Shown here: positions 16,102 through 26,258 of the stretch, piece after piece
How the letters are laid out: the number at the start of each line of letters is the position of its first letter
Position numbering within the stretch: the first letter of the stretch is position 1
Assembly: GCA_024743195.1 (NCBI GenBank)
Contig: JANSXE010000014.1
Coordinates: 1-64,000, forward strand
Length of the DNA: 64,000 bases
Direction: 5' to 3'
Origin: Alphaproteobacteria bacterium
GTDB lineage: Bacteria; Pseudomonadota; Alphaproteobacteria; UBA8366; Aestuariispiraceae
Program-made: the position numbers and the translations under genes
The notes under the pieces: model-generated
The model's database searches: none
What the model was told of the DNA's origin: nothing
The model's input: the letters and a program-made list of their open reading frames with translations, nothing else

Positions 16102-16434
16102 ATGATGCTGGTGAGCCTTCTCGGCCGGGTGCTGGTGATTCTGGCGTTGGCTTTGCTCGGCCTTGGCCTGTGGCTGTGGCTCAGCGGCGCGGACGTGACG
16201 CAACCCGCCGGCCAACTCTGGTTCTCGCTCGACGTCTCCTCGCTGAACGGGACACAGGTCCTGATCCAGCGGCATCTGCGCCTGCCCTGGCTGTGGGACG
16301 GTCTCTTCGTGCCGCTGTTGCAACGGCCGACCTGGGAAGCGGTGCTCTGGCCCGTGATCGGCGGGCTCGCGCTGGGCGGGCTGCTCCTGCTGGCCGGACG
16401 GAAGCGTCGCCGCCGCTCCGGCTTCCGCACCTGA
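16102..16434 (+). CDS. Small two-span membrane protein
   Basis: 110 aa. TM1 is about residues 8-28, TM2 about 83-102, followed by a positively charged tail GRKRRRRSGFRT on the cytoplasmic side. The loop between contains several Trp residues (LPWLWDGLFVPLLQRPTWEA). AGGGGG precedes the ATG. I do not recognise a family and no motif suggests a function. The 277 bp upstream hold no other gene. Confidence 0.75.
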   Translation: MMLVSLLGRVLVILALALLGLGLWLWLSGADVTQPAGQLWFSLDVSSLNGTQVLIQRHLRLPWLWDGLFVPLLQRPTWEAVLWPVIGGLALGGLLLLAGRKRRRRSGFRT

Positions 16435-16568
16435 CCTCCCTCCCGAGCCGAGCCTGCCCGAGCCGACCCGGCGCGGCTTGACCCCGCCGGGAGAAGTCGC
16501 CAAGAAGCCCTCGCCGCCGGCCCATCGGCCGGGCGACAGGCTTGCTGCAAGCGCGGGACGGAGCATTC

Positions 16569-17447
16569 ATGAGCATTCGGATCATCGACGGGCTGAGCGC
16601 GGTCGCGGAGGCCTACGGACTGTTCGTCATCGACCAGTGGGGCGTGCTGCATGACGGGGTGAAACCGCACCCCGGCGCGGTGGAGGCGATGGAGCGCCTG
16701 CGCGCGCTGTCGGAGCGTACGGGCGCGCGGATCGCGCTGCTCTCCAACTCCGGCAAGCGGGTCGAGGCCTCCTATGACCGGCTCGCGGCGATGGGCTTCG
16801 CGCGCGATCTCTACGATCTCGTCGTCACCTCCGGCGAGCAGGTGCATCGCGGACTCCTGCAGCGCGGCCGACCGGATGCGGCGGACCCGTTCTATCGCGA
16901 CCTCGGACCGCGCTTCGTCGGCTTCTGGTGGGACGACGACCGGGGAATCCTGGAGGATGCGGAGGTTGAAGAGGTCTCCGAGGTCGAGGAAGCCGATTTC
17001 ATCCTCTGCTCCGGCACGGACGAGGGCCATCTCGACGCCTATCGCCCGACCCTGGAGCGCGCGCTCGCCTGCGGCCTGCCGATGACCTGCGCCAACCCGG
17101 ACCGGGTCAGCGTGCAGCCGGACGGCACCCTCAAAATGTGCCCCGGCGAGGTCGCGGCCGCCTATGAGGCGATGGGCGGACGCGTGCGCTGGCACGGCAA
17201 GCCGAACCGGGAAGTCTACGATCTGATCCGCGCCGAGTTGGACACGGACGCGCCGGGCGTCGGGATCGGGGATTCGCTGCAGCACGACATCCAGGGCGCG
17301 GTCGAGGGCGGGCTCGACAGCCTGTTCATCGCCGGCGGCATCCATCGCGACGATCTGGCCCGGCCGCTCGATGCCGCGGCGGTCGCGGCGCTCGCCGACA
17401 GCCGCGGCGTGCGGCCGACCTTCGCGTCCGAAAGCTTCCGCTGGTGA
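16569..17447 (+). CDS. HAD-superfamily class IIA hydrolase (TIGR01459-like)
   Basis: 292 aa from ATG 16569. The nucleophile motif appears as FVIDQWGVLHDG, followed by ALLSNSGKR (motif II), and the HGKPNREVYDL plus GIGDSLQHDIQGA motifs (III and IV) near the end. It resembles the alphaproteobacterial TIGR01459 group of the phosphoglycolate/4-nitrophenyl phosphatase-type HADs. Substrate unknown, probably a small phosphorylated metabolite. Confidence 0.88.
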   Translation: MSIRIIDGLSAVAEAYGLFVIDQWGVLHDGVKPHPGAVEAMERLRALSERTGARIALLSNSGKRVEASYDRLAAMGFARDLYDLVVTSGEQVHRGLLQRGRPDAADPFYRDLGPRFVGFWWDDDRGILEDAEVEEVSEVEEADFILCSGTDEGHLDAYRPTLERALACGLPMTCANPDRVSVQPDGTLKMCPGEVAAAYEAMGGRVRWHGKPNREVYDLIRAELDTDAPGVGIGDSLQHDIQGAVEGGLDSLFIAGGIHRDDLARPLDAAAVAALADSRGVRPTFASESFRW

Positions 17448-17481
17448 CGCGGCGGGCTCGCCGCGCAGGGCGGTCGAGAGG

Positions 17482-18717
17482 CTACAGCATCCGCTTCAGG
17501 GCGGCGGCGAGCGCCTCGTACTCCGACGGCTCGTTGTAGAGATAGGCGCAGAGCCGAAGCCAGAGACGGCGGTCGATGGGTTGGAGGTCGACCTCGATCC
17601 CCGCTTCTTCCAGGAGGCGCCGGCGAAGCCGGTCGGCGTCCGGCTGTTTCGCCCCGGCCGAGGGCGGCAGCGCCACTGCGGCCATGAAAGCGGTCATCGA
17701 ATCGGGGCCGCCGCGCTCCGTTCCCAGATCGCGGGCGAGGTGGCGGGCGGCCTCGCGGGCGAGGCTCGTGCAGCGCTCGGCGATCGCCGCTTCGCCCCAG
17801 CGCGCGCGGAATTCCAGCGCGGCGGGAATGCTGAGCACGGGCGTGAAGTCCTTGGTGCCGGGCCAATCGAAGGCGGCGGTGAAGCCGTCGGCGACGAAAT
17901 GGCTGATCGTCGTCGGCCGCAGATGGGGCTGGCGCTCCGGCGCGGCCCAGAGCATCGCGGCCCCGCGCGGCGCGCCGAGCCACTTGTGCGCGTTGGCGGC
18001 GTAGTAGTCCGCGCCCAGCGCCTCGATCTCCAGCGGCAGCATGCCGGGGCCGTGCGCCCCGTCGATCAGCACGGCGACGCCCCGGTCGCGCGCCTCCGCC
18101 GTGATCTCGGCGACCGGCAGCACCAGCGCCGTCTTGGAGGTGGCGTGATCGACGACCAGAAGCCGCGTGCGGGGGCTGAGCGCGCCGATGACGGCGTCGA
18201 CGGCCTGGCCCGGCTCCTCGATGGGGAAGGGCAGGTCCGCGACAATTAGCCGCGCGTCGGCGCGGTCGCAGACGAATTCCAGCGTGCGCATGACGGCGCT
18301 GTAGCAATGCGAGGTGGTGACCACCTCGTCCCCCGGCATCAGCATGAAGGAGCGCAGCACGGCGTTGATCGCCGTCGTGGCGTTGTCCAGGAAGACGACG
18401 TCCTCGCCGCGCGCGCCGACATAGGCGCCCAGACCGTCCGCCGTGCGCCGCATCAGGCCCGGCAACTCCGTACGCATGAAGCGCGAGGGGTGGCGCTCGA
18501 TATGGACGCCCCAGTCGCTTTGCGCCTGGGAAACCGGCCGGGACAGCGCCCCGTAGGCCCCGTGATTGAGGTAGATCGCGCCCTCTTCCAGCATGAAGTG
18601 GGCGCGCGCCGCGGCGCCGAAGCCCGGCCCTTGCGCATCCGATCGTGCGGCGCCGCCCGCTGGCGGGCGGGCGGCGGCCTCGGATGGGTCGGATAGCGTG
18701 TCGTCCTTGAGGCGCAT
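17482..18717 (-). CDS. Class V PLP-dependent aminotransferase (isopenicillin-N-epimerase-like)
   Basis: 411 aa. The PLP lysine lies in ANAHKWLGAPRG, and the cofactor Asp in VLIDGAHGPGMLPL. YLNHGAYGA near the start and RFMRTELPGLMR are characteristic of isopenicillin-N-epimerase/EgtE-like proteins. Such enzymes act as cysteine desulfurase, C-S lyase or epimerase; the substrate here cannot be told. Start MRLKDD at 18717 chosen because the upstream extension is low-complexity. Confidence 0.88.
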   Translation of the reverse strand: MRLKDDTLSDPSEAAARPPAGGAARSDAQGPGFGAAARAHFMLEEGAIYLNHGAYGALSRPVSQAQSDWGVHIERHPSRFMRTELPGLMRRTADGLGAYVGARGEDVVFLDNATTAINAVLRSFMLMPGDEVVTTSHCYSAVMRTLEFVCDRADARLIVADLPFPIEEPGQAVDAVIGALSPRTRLLVVDHATSKTALVLPVAEITAEARDRGVAVLIDGAHGPGMLPLEIEALGADYYAANAHKWLGAPRGAAMLWAAPERQPHLRPTTISHFVADGFTAAFDWPGTKDFTPVLSIPAALEFRARWGEAAIAERCTSLAREAARHLARDLGTERGGPDSMTAFMAAVALPPSAGAKQPDADRLRRRLLEEAGIEVDLQPIDRRLWLRLCAYLYNEPSEYEALAAALKRML

Positions 18718-18821
18718 GCCGGGGCGCCGCCCTCGCGTCGGTCCGTGATCAAGCTCGCCGGAAAGCATCGGGCGCGCAGCGCGGCCCGTCAAGCGGGCGC
18801 GATCGGGTTCGGACGGCGGGG

Positions 18822-20975
18822 TCAGCGGCTCTCGCGTCGCCAGACGGCGGCCATCAGTCCCAGGGCCAGCGCCAGAACCAGCCATCCCGGCGCCAGGGAG
18901 GCGCTGGCCACGCCGGTGACGACATAGTCCCGATTCTCCCGCAGGCCGAACCAGTCCGCGCCGCCGGCCGCCCGATCCGGGGCCACGCGGCGGATCGTCG
19001 GCAGATCCGCCAGGGCGGCGCCGGCGTCCGGATCGTGGCGGATCACCGACCCGCCGGTCGCCGCCACCAGCGGGGCCAGCCGTTCGGTCGTGGCCGACAG
19101 CGCGGCCATCTCCAGCGGATTCAGCGCGCCGGCCGCGGCCAGCGCCGTGCGCCGGCCGTCGCTGACGCTGTAGAGCCCGGTGCGGTCGATCGCCATGCTG
19201 GCGGAATAGCCGCCGGCCCCGTCGCTCGAGAGGCTCAGGCGCCGCGCCGTCCCGTCGGGAAGGGTTACCGTGACCGCCGGCTCGATCAGCGGATCAAGGC
19301 TGCGCAGCCGCACCTCCAGCCGGTCGCCGTCGGCCCGGGCGCGCAGGTCCTCCTCCTCCAGCTCCGGCTCCTTCATCAGCCAATGAGCGAGGCGGCGCAG
19401 CAGCTCGGCCTGCGGCCCGCCGCCCTCGAAGCCGCGCGCCCAGAGCCAGATATGGTCGCTGTTCATCTGGGCGATGCGCCCCTCGCCGACCCGGTCGAGC
19501 AGCAGGAGGGGCATGTCGTCGAGTCCGGTCATCAGGGTTTCGCCGGAGCGGGCGTCGGTTTCGATCTGGCGGAACCAGCGGCCCCAGGCGGCGGCGTCGC
19601 GGCGCATGCTGACGGCTTCGCCGTCCCGGTTCAGGGTCACGCCGGGACCGCCGGGCAGGTTCGCCGTGACCGGGTGGCGCCGGCCGCGGTCGGTGACGTC
19701 CGGGGTGAAGCCGCGCTCGATCACCGCGCCCGAGGGCGCGCCGGGCATGAGCTGGCCCAGATCCGTGCGATAGAGGCTGTAGGGGCCCGCGAACCCCGGG
19801 CCGACCGCCTGCAGCAGCGCGCCGCCTTCGCGCACATAGCGCACGATGTTGCCGAGATAGATCGACGGCAGCACGCCGCGCCGTCGGTAGCGGTCGAAGA
19901 CCACGAGATCGAACTCGTCCAGCTTGATCTCGAACAGCTCGCGCGTCGGGAAGGCGATCAGCGAGAGCTCGTGGATCGGCGTGCCGTCCTGCTTCTCCGG
20001 CGGACGCAGAATGGTGAAATGCACCAGATCGACCGACGGGTCGGACTTCAGGAGGTTGCGCCAGGTGCGCTCGCCCGGATGCGGCTCGCCGGAGATCAAC
20101 AGCACCCGCAGCCGATCCCGCACCCCGTTGATCGACAGGACCGCGCGGTTGTTGACCGCGGACAGTTCCCCCGGCCGTTCCGGCGTCGCCAGTTCGACGA
20201 TCCCGGGGCCGCGATGGCGCGGCGTGACCTCGATCTCGGCGATCTCGCCGATCGGCGCACGGACCCCGCGCTGCGCCTCGCCGTCGAGCCGCACGGTGAT
20301 CCGCGCCGTCTCTCCGGACTGCGCCGCCGGGTCGTCGATCCGCACCCGCAGGGTCACCGGCTCGTCGACCAGCCCGTAGCCTGGCGCCTCCACCACCGTC
20401 AGGCGGCGGTCGGAGGCCGTATCGTCCCCCACCACCAGCGCATGCAGCGGGCCGGGCAGGCCGCGGGCGACGTCCCCGGTCGCCGGGTCGGGCGGCGGCG
20501 CGTCATGCACCTGCCCGTCGGTCACCATCACGGCGCCGGCGAAGCGACGCGTCGGGATGTCGGCGAGCGCTGCGCTCAGCCGTTCGATCATCCGCGTGCC
20601 CTCGGCCCCGTCGGCGATGGTGTCGTGATCGACGGTGAGGCGCCGCACCTCCAGCGTCTCGGCGTGCTGGGCCAATTGCGCCTCCAGCGCGTCGGCGGCG
20701 GCGCGGGTCGCCTCGAGGCGCCCGGCGACCTCCTGGGAGGGCGTTTCGTCGACCAGCAGCAGCGCCACGTCCTTGATCGGCGTGCGCTGCTCCTGCACGG
20801 CCGACGGGTTGGCCAACGCCGTCAGGATCGCGCCCGCCAGCAGCGCGCGCAACAGGCCGCCCGGCGCGCGCCCGATCAGCCCCAGGGTCAGCACCAGCAC
20901 GGCCGCCGCGCCGAGCGCGGCGATGGCCGCCCAGGGCAGCAGCGGATCGAAGACGACGCTGAACCCGCCGGTCAT
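18822..20975 (-). CDS. Large membrane protein with class I glutamine-amidotransferase-like domain
   Basis: 717 aa. Two N-terminal membrane spans, a vWA-like segment (VALLLVDETPSQEV), a beta-sandwich region, a flavodoxin/GATase1-like domain around DLVVFDRYRRRG, and a C-terminal membrane span. This is the last gene of the conserved alphaproteobacterial MoxR-DUF58-DUF4159 operon, probably involved in envelope quality control. Its ATG overlaps the stop of the DUF4159 gene (ATGA). Biochemical role unknown. Confidence 0.8.
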   Translation of the reverse strand: MTGGFSVVFDPLLPWAAIAALGAAAVLVLTLGLIGRAPGGLLRALLAGAILTALANPSAVQEQRTPIKDVALLLVDETPSQEVAGRLEATRAAADALEAQLAQHAETLEVRRLTVDHDTIADGAEGTRMIERLSAALADIPTRRFAGAVMVTDGQVHDAPPPDPATGDVARGLPGPLHALVVGDDTASDRRLTVVEAPGYGLVDEPVTLRVRIDDPAAQSGETARITVRLDGEAQRGVRAPIGEIAEIEVTPRHRGPGIVELATPERPGELSAVNNRAVLSINGVRDRLRVLLISGEPHPGERTWRNLLKSDPSVDLVHFTILRPPEKQDGTPIHELSLIAFPTRELFEIKLDEFDLVVFDRYRRRGVLPSIYLGNIVRYVREGGALLQAVGPGFAGPYSLYRTDLGQLMPGAPSGAVIERGFTPDVTDRGRRHPVTANLPGGPGVTLNRDGEAVSMRRDAAAWGRWFRQIETDARSGETLMTGLDDMPLLLLDRVGEGRIAQMNSDHIWLWARGFEGGGPQAELLRRLAHWLMKEPELEEEDLRARADGDRLEVRLRSLDPLIEPAVTVTLPDGTARRLSLSSDGAGGYSASMAIDRTGLYSVSDGRRTALAAAGALNPLEMAALSATTERLAPLVAATGGSVIRHDPDAGAALADLPTIRRVAPDRAAGGADWFGLRENRDYVVTGVASASLAPGWLVLALALGLMAAVWRRESR

Positions 20976-23929
20976 TGCCCCAACCTTTCCAGGATTGCGG
21001 GAATATGGACCTGATCCGCCTTGTAGTTCCCGGTGAGCGCATACATCACCAGATTGACGCCGAAGCGATAGGCCATCTCGCGCTGGCGGTCGCCGCCGGG
21101 CGTGACGGGGAACAGCGGCCGGCCGGCCTCGTCCACCGCCCAGGCGCCGCTCCAATCGGCCCCGCCGACCAGGATGCGGGCGACGCCGTCGTTGACTTCG
21201 GCGCCCGGCTTTTCGATCCACAGCACGTCGCCGGTCCAGCGGCCCGGGAAATCCTGCATCAGATAGAAGCTCTTGGTCAGCACGTGATCCGGCGGCACAG
21301 GCGTCAGTTCCGGCGCGTCGAGGCCGCGGGCCAGCCGCTGCAGCGCCTCGGAGGCGGCGCTCAGCCGGCCGCTGGCCAGATGCGCGTCGCGCGTGTCGAA
21401 CAGGATCGTGCCGCCGTTCGCCAGATAGCGGTTCAGCCGGTCGACGGCGCCCTGATGCAGGCTCGGCTGCGCGTCCGTCACCGGCCAGTAGAGCAGCGGG
21501 AAGAAGGCGAGTTCGTCCTCATTGACGTCGACGCCGATCGGCTCGGCCGCCTCGACGGCGGTGCGCCGGCGCAACACGGCGCTGAGCCCGGAGAGGCCGG
21601 CGCGGCTGACCCGGTCGACCGCGGCGTCGCCGGTCACGACATAGGCGAGCGTCGTCGCATTCGCCGCGCGCAGCGCGAAGTCGTCTCCGGCCAGGGCGCC
21701 GCCTGCGCCGGAGCCCATGGGCGCGCCGATCACCTGGTCGCCGCCGTCGCTTTGCGCCGCGGCGGGGCCGGCGGGCGAGGTCAGCGCGGCGCCGAGCAGC
21801 AGCGCGGCCGCCGCGCCCCCCGCCGCCCTGTTCGCCGACCGGGCGCGCGGCCGGCCGCCGCGCAGGCCCGGCATCTGGCCCCGCATCGCCAACGTCACCA
21901 GCCCGTCGATCAGAACCAGCAGCAGGGCGGCGAGGTAGAACCATTTGTCGAGCGGCCGTTCGTCGGCCGGCGCGTAACCGGCCGTCGTCGCGCCCGCGGC
22001 GACGTCCAACGTCTCGAAATCCGCGATCTGCGGCGCCAGATTGACCGCCTGTCGGGCGGTCTCCGTCCCGTAGAAACCAGGCGGGTGCTCCGGCCCCACC
22101 ACTGCGTCGGCCAGTTCGTCGGCGGCGATCGGGCGAGCCGTCACCGGCGGCTCCCCCAGCCGGCCGAACCCGTCCAGCGTCTGCACCGGCCCAATCGGCC
22201 GGTCGGGCGCGCCGGGCAGAGCGGTCGGCACGCCGGCGCCCAGTTCCGTCAGGCGCTGCAGCATCTCGACGAACAGGCCGGAGATCGCCAGCGTCGACCA
22301 GTCGGTGTTCGCCGTGGTGTGGATCAGCACAAGCCAGCCGTCGCCGCGCGGCTCGGCGGTCACCAGCGGCGTGTCGTCCTCGAGCCGCATCCAGGTCTTT
22401 TCGTCCAGGTCGAGCGACGGCTCGGCCAGCACCTGGCGCTTCACCACCGCGTCCGGCCGGGGCGCCAGGCCGGCGAAGGGACCGTCGTCGGCGACGGCGC
22501 CGATGCGCGCGGGCTCGGTCCATTGCAGCGCGCCGGAGAGTTGCCGCCCGCCGCGGCGCAGCGGGACCGGCGTCAAATCGTCGTCCTCCGCCTGGGCCAG
22601 ACGCGGGCCGGCGAAGCGCACCAGCACGCCGCCCCCGTTCATCCAGTCGACGAGTCGGTCGCGGTCGTTGCTGTCGAGCGGGGTCGAATCGGGCAGGAAG
22701 ATCGCAGCCTGGCCGGCGCGGATCAGGATCTCGACCGGCGCGCGGCTCAACTCTCCGACCGGCGCCAGGGCCCGGTCGAGGTAGTAGACCTCCGAGAGCA
22801 GCGCGAGGCCTACATCGCGGCCCGCGTCGGAGACGATGCCGACCGGCCGGCGCGCCCAGCGTTCGTCGAACAGCGCTGTCGCCCCCGCGCCGAGCCCGAT
22901 GGTGAGGGTTTCCGGCGCGCTTGCCGCGCTCTCGGACGGCGTCTCGTCGCCGACCCCTTGCGCCGCCTCCCTGTTGGGCAGACGGGCGGGCAGGCGGGCG
23001 GGCAGACGGGCCGGCGCTTCCACCGTGATCAGCGCCAAGTCGTTACGCAGCGCACGTGGGATGTCCAGAACGGGGGCGATCTCGCGCGCGCCCGCCTCGA
23101 AACGCGCCGCCTGTCGGGCCAGCGGGCGACCGTCGGGCCCGCGCGCCGTCAGGACGACCGTGCGGGCCGCCGACGCCTCCGCCCGGCGCAGGGTCACGGC
23201 CAACTCCGCCGCCCCGGCGCGCGGCGGGACGGCCAGGACCGGCGCGGCCTCCGCCGCCGGCTGCAGCAGGGTGAGCGGGCCCAGAGCGTCCAGCCGCTCG
23301 GCCAGGTCGGCCGCGCCGGCGTCGTCGATCCCGTCGGCCGCCCAAATGACGCTGGCCGGCCCATCGAGGCCGGCGCCTTCCGCGGCCGCGCGGTCGAGCG
23401 CGGCGAGCGCTAGGAGCCGGTCGCCGGGCCAGGGCTTCGGCGCGAGCGAGCGGACGGCCGCTTCGGCGCGCGCGGCCGGCAGCGCGTCGGACACTTCCGG
23501 CGGGGTTCCATCCAACCGTCGCGCGGTGGTCAGGATGCGCACCGGCCGGTCGGCGCGGCCCGCCTGCTCGATCAGCGCGGTCAGGCGTTGCTGGCGCGCC
23601 TCCCAGCGCGGGGCGGCCGCGAAGCCGTCGTCGATCACCAGAAGCAGCGGGCCGTCCCCCTCCAGGCCGCGCTCCGGGTTCAGCACCGGCCCGGCGACCG
23701 CAAGGATCAGCAGCGCCGCCGCCGCCAGCCGCAGGAGGATCAGCCACCAGGGCGCGGAGGCCGGGGTCTTCTCCGGCGACTCCAACCCGAAAAGCAGCCG
23801 GATCGCCGGAAAATCGACCCGCTTCGGCGCCGGCGGCAGCAGCCGCAGCAGCCACCAGAGAACCGGCAGCGCCAGCAGCCCGGCCAGAAGCCAGGGCTGC
23901 AGGAAGGCGAGGGGGCCGAGGCTCAGCAT
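20972..23929 (-). CDS. BatA/DUF4159 membrane protein
   Basis: 985 aa. The N-terminus is the BatA-type hairpin (LAFLQPWLLAGLLALPVLWW, then APWWLILLRLAAAALLILAVA). A vWA-like domain follows, then a GATase1-like domain, a membrane span near residue 660, and a C-terminal DUF4159 domain (about 750-985; ATTLAYVVTGDAAVDRVSRAG to RFGVNLVMYALTGNYKADQV). In the MoxR operon these proteins are presumed clients or partners of the AAA+ ATPase. Coupled to the next gene by ATGA. Confidence 0.86.
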   Translation of the reverse strand: MLSLGPLAFLQPWLLAGLLALPVLWWLLRLLPPAPKRVDFPAIRLLFGLESPEKTPASAPWWLILLRLAAAALLILAVAGPVLNPERGLEGDGPLLLVIDDGFAAAPRWEARQQRLTALIEQAGRADRPVRILTTARRLDGTPPEVSDALPAARAEAAVRSLAPKPWPGDRLLALAALDRAAAEGAGLDGPASVIWAADGIDDAGAADLAERLDALGPLTLLQPAAEAAPVLAVPPRAGAAELAVTLRRAEASAARTVVLTARGPDGRPLARQAARFEAGAREIAPVLDIPRALRNDLALITVEAPARLPARLPARLPNREAAQGVGDETPSESAASAPETLTIGLGAGATALFDERWARRPVGIVSDAGRDVGLALLSEVYYLDRALAPVGELSRAPVEILIRAGQAAIFLPDSTPLDSNDRDRLVDWMNGGGVLVRFAGPRLAQAEDDDLTPVPLRRGGRQLSGALQWTEPARIGAVADDGPFAGLAPRPDAVVKRQVLAEPSLDLDEKTWMRLEDDTPLVTAEPRGDGWLVLIHTTANTDWSTLAISGLFVEMLQRLTELGAGVPTALPGAPDRPIGPVQTLDGFGRLGEPPVTARPIAADELADAVVGPEHPPGFYGTETARQAVNLAPQIADFETLDVAAGATTAGYAPADERPLDKWFYLAALLLVLIDGLVTLAMRGQMPGLRGGRPRARSANRAAGGAAAALLLGAALTSPAGPAAAQSDGGDQVIGAPMGSGAGGALAGDDFALRAANATTLAYVVTGDAAVDRVSRAGLSGLSAVLRRRTAVEAAEPIGVDVNEDELAFFPLLYWPVTDAQPSLHQGAVDRLNRYLANGGTILFDTRDAHLASGRLSAASEALQRLARGLDAPELTPVPPDHVLTKSFYLMQDFPGRWTGDVLWIEKPGAEVNDGVARILVGGADWSGAWAVDEAGRPLFPVTPGGDRQREMAYRFGVNLVMYALTGNYKADQVHIPAILERLGQ

Positions 23930-23935
23930 GGCGCC

Positions 23936-24847
23936 TTATCCATAGCCGACCCCCGACGCGTGCGGGCTGTCATGCGCGAGCGCCATGTAGAGCGTCAGCA
24001 GCGCCTGCTCCGGCGGCTGGTCGGTGTGATGCACGAGGAGGCGCCAGCCGGCCGCGCGCGCCGCGGCGCCCAGCGCGTCGCGATGCGCCGTCAGCCGCTC
24101 GACATAGCGTGCGCGCAGCGCCTCCGCCCGCCCCACGGTCAGGTCGCCCTCCGACTCCATCCCGAGGAAGCGGGTGCGGCCGGTGAAGGGCAGCGCCTCC
24201 TCCGCCGGGTCCATGATCTGGATCATCGCGCCGCGCACCTGCTGCGCCGCGAAGGCGCCTAGGCGCTCTTCGACCGCTTCGATCGGGGCCAGGAAGTCTC
24301 CGAACAGCAACGCCTGCGCGCCGCGCGGCAGACGCTCGGACGGCGGCAAGCCGGCCGCCTCCCCTTCCGCCGCCGGCGCGGCGCCCGCGCCGCCGAGCAG
24401 CCGGTCGCTCAGCCGCTCCAGCACCGCGCGGCCCATGGCGGGCCGTTCGCCGACGCCCATCAGCGCCACCCGCTCGCCGCCGCGCAGCAGCAGCGCCGCG
24501 CTGGCGAGCAGCAGAAGCCGCGCCCGATCCGTCTTGCGCGGCAGCCGCCGGTCGGAGGCGTAGTCCATCGAGGCCGAGCCGTCGGCCCACAGCCAGACGC
24601 TCTGCGCCGCCTCCCACTCGGTCTCGCGCACATAGAGGGCGTCGGAGCGGGCGGAGCGCCGCCAATCCACCGAACTGGCGGCGTCGTGCGCCTCGAAGGG
24701 ACGGTACTGCCAGAAGGTCTCGCCCATGCCCACGCGGCGGCGGCCGTGGATGCCCTGGGCCACCGTGGCCGCGACGCGCTCCGCCTCGATCAGCAGGCCG
24801 GGCAGGCTCTCGCCCAGGCTCTCGGCGCGGGCGCGAATCGACTCCAT
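23936..24847 (-). CDS. DUF58 protein (vWA-like)
   Basis: 303 aa. Carries the DUF58 signature region EHxxSVDWRRSARSD-type (here AHDAASSVDWRRSARSDALY) followed by a degenerate vWA MIDAS (WADGSASMDYAS). DUF58 proteins nearly always accompany MoxR ATPases. The start is ATG 24847; the frame stays open upstream without ATG/GTG/TTG. It precedes the DUF4159 gene by 6 nt. Confidence 0.9.
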   Translation of the reverse strand: MESIRARAESLGESLPGLLIEAERVAATVAQGIHGRRRVGMGETFWQYRPFEAHDAASSVDWRRSARSDALYVRETEWEAAQSVWLWADGSASMDYASDRRLPRKTDRARLLLLASAALLLRGGERVALMGVGERPAMGRAVLERLSDRLLGGAGAAPAAEGEAAGLPPSERLPRGAQALLFGDFLAPIEAVEERLGAFAAQQVRGAMIQIMDPAEEALPFTGRTRFLGMESEGDLTVGRAEALRARYVERLTAHRDALGAAARAAGWRLLVHHTDQPPEQALLTLYMALAHDSPHASGVGYG

Positions 24848-24971
24848 CCGCGCCCGGTCTTCCGGCGTCGGCGCGCGGGCCTGATCGGCGGGGCTATCGG
24901 CGGTGCGGTCGGCGATCGGCGGCCTCCATGGGGTTGGGGTCTGCGGCGTCGGGGTCAGCGGGGCGCGGCGG

Positions 24972-26021
24972 TCAGGCGAGATCGGCGGTCAGCCGCTCGA
25001 TCACGGAATCGAGCGTGACGCCCTCCGCCCGGGCGGAGAAATTGAGGGCCATACGATGGCGCAGCACCGGCTTGGCGAGCGCCCGGACGTCCTCCGTCGA
25101 GGGGGCGAGACGGCCGGTCAGCAGCGCGCGCGCCCGGGCCGCGAGCATCAGCGCCTGACTGGCGCGCGGACCGGGCCCCCAGGCGACGTTGCGGCGGATC
25201 TCCTCCAACTCGCTGGTCTCCGGACGGCCTTCGCGCACCAGCCTCAGGATCGCGTCGACCACGGCCTCGCCCACGGGAACCTGACGCACGAGGCGCTGGG
25301 CGGCCATCAGCGAGCCGGCGTCCATCACCGCGCCGGCGCGCGCGCTCTTCGGGCCGGTGGTGCGCAGCATGACCTCGCGCTCCGCACCGGCGTCGGGATA
25401 GGTGATGTTGACCTGCAGGAGGAAGCGGTCGAGCTGCGCCTCGGGCAGCGGATAGGTGCCTTCCTGCTCGATCGGGTTCTGGGTGGCCAAGACGTGGAAG
25501 GGCGCCGGCAGCTCGTGTGAATGGCCGGCGACGGACACCTTGCGCTCCTGCATCGCCTGAAGCAGGGCGGATTGGGTGCGCGGGCTGGCGCGGTTGATCT
25601 CGTCGCCCATCAGAAGCTGGGTGAAGACCGGACCCGGGATGAAGCGGAAGCTGCGCTTGCCGCCCTCGGTCTCCTCCAGCACTTCGGAGCCCAGGATGTC
25701 CGCCGGCATCAGATCCGGTGTGAATTGGATGCGCCGGCTCTCCAGGCCCAGAACGCCGCCCAGCGTTTCCACCAGCAGCGTCTTCCCGAGACCGGGCACG
25801 CCGACCAGCAGCAGGTGGCCGCCCGCCAGCAGGGTGGTCAGGACCTGGTCGATGACCTCCTGCTGACCGTAGATCACGCGGCCGATCTGGGTGCGGACGT
25901 CGGCCATGCGCTGGCCCAGCGCCTCCATCTCCTCGGCGAGGCGGTGGGCGTCGAGCTCGGCCGCCTCCGCGGCGCCGGCGTCCGACCCGCCGCCCGGCGC
26001 GGCGCTGGGAGATTGGCTCAT
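24972..26021 (-). CDS. MoxR-family AAA+ ATPase
   Basis: 349 aa. Walker A GVPGLGKT, Walker [13 protein letters not shown], sensor 1 [22 protein letters not shown], and the C-terminal lid are all present, as in MoxR/RavA-type chaperone ATPases. First gene of the four-gene envelope operon. ATG 26021 gives the usual acidic N-terminus; 14 extra residues are possible upstream. Confidence 0.94.
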   Translation of the reverse strand: MSQSPSAAPGGGSDAGAAEAAELDAHRLAEEMEALGQRMADVRTQIGRVIYGQQEVIDQVLTTLLAGGHLLLVGVPGLGKTLLVETLGGVLGLESRRIQFTPDLMPADILGSEVLEETEGGKRSFRFIPGPVFTQLLMGDEINRASPRTQSALLQAMQERKVSVAGHSHELPAPFHVLATQNPIEQEGTYPLPEAQLDRFLLQVNITYPDAGAEREVMLRTTGPKSARAGAVMDAGSLMAAQRLVRQVPVGEAVVDAILRLVREGRPETSELEEIRRNVAWGPGPRASQALMLAARARALLTGRLAPSTEDVRALAKPVLRHRMALNFSARAEGVTLDSVIERLTADLA

Positions 26022-26258
26022 CGCGGACCCTTTCCTTCGCGTTCCGTGGATCGTTCTCGGCAAGCAGGCGCTTGCGCGGTCGCCGAAAGCGTCCTTAATT
26101 CACCAAGAGATTAGGGCGGGAATTTGTCCAGGCGATAGGCGGCGCATGGTCGCGCGCGACGCCGTCTCCGCTTCGACGCTCCGGCGCCGCCCCGGCGCGC
26201 AGGCGCGCCGTCTCTCGCCGAGCCTCGAAACCGGTGCAAGGATGATGATCGCCGCGCC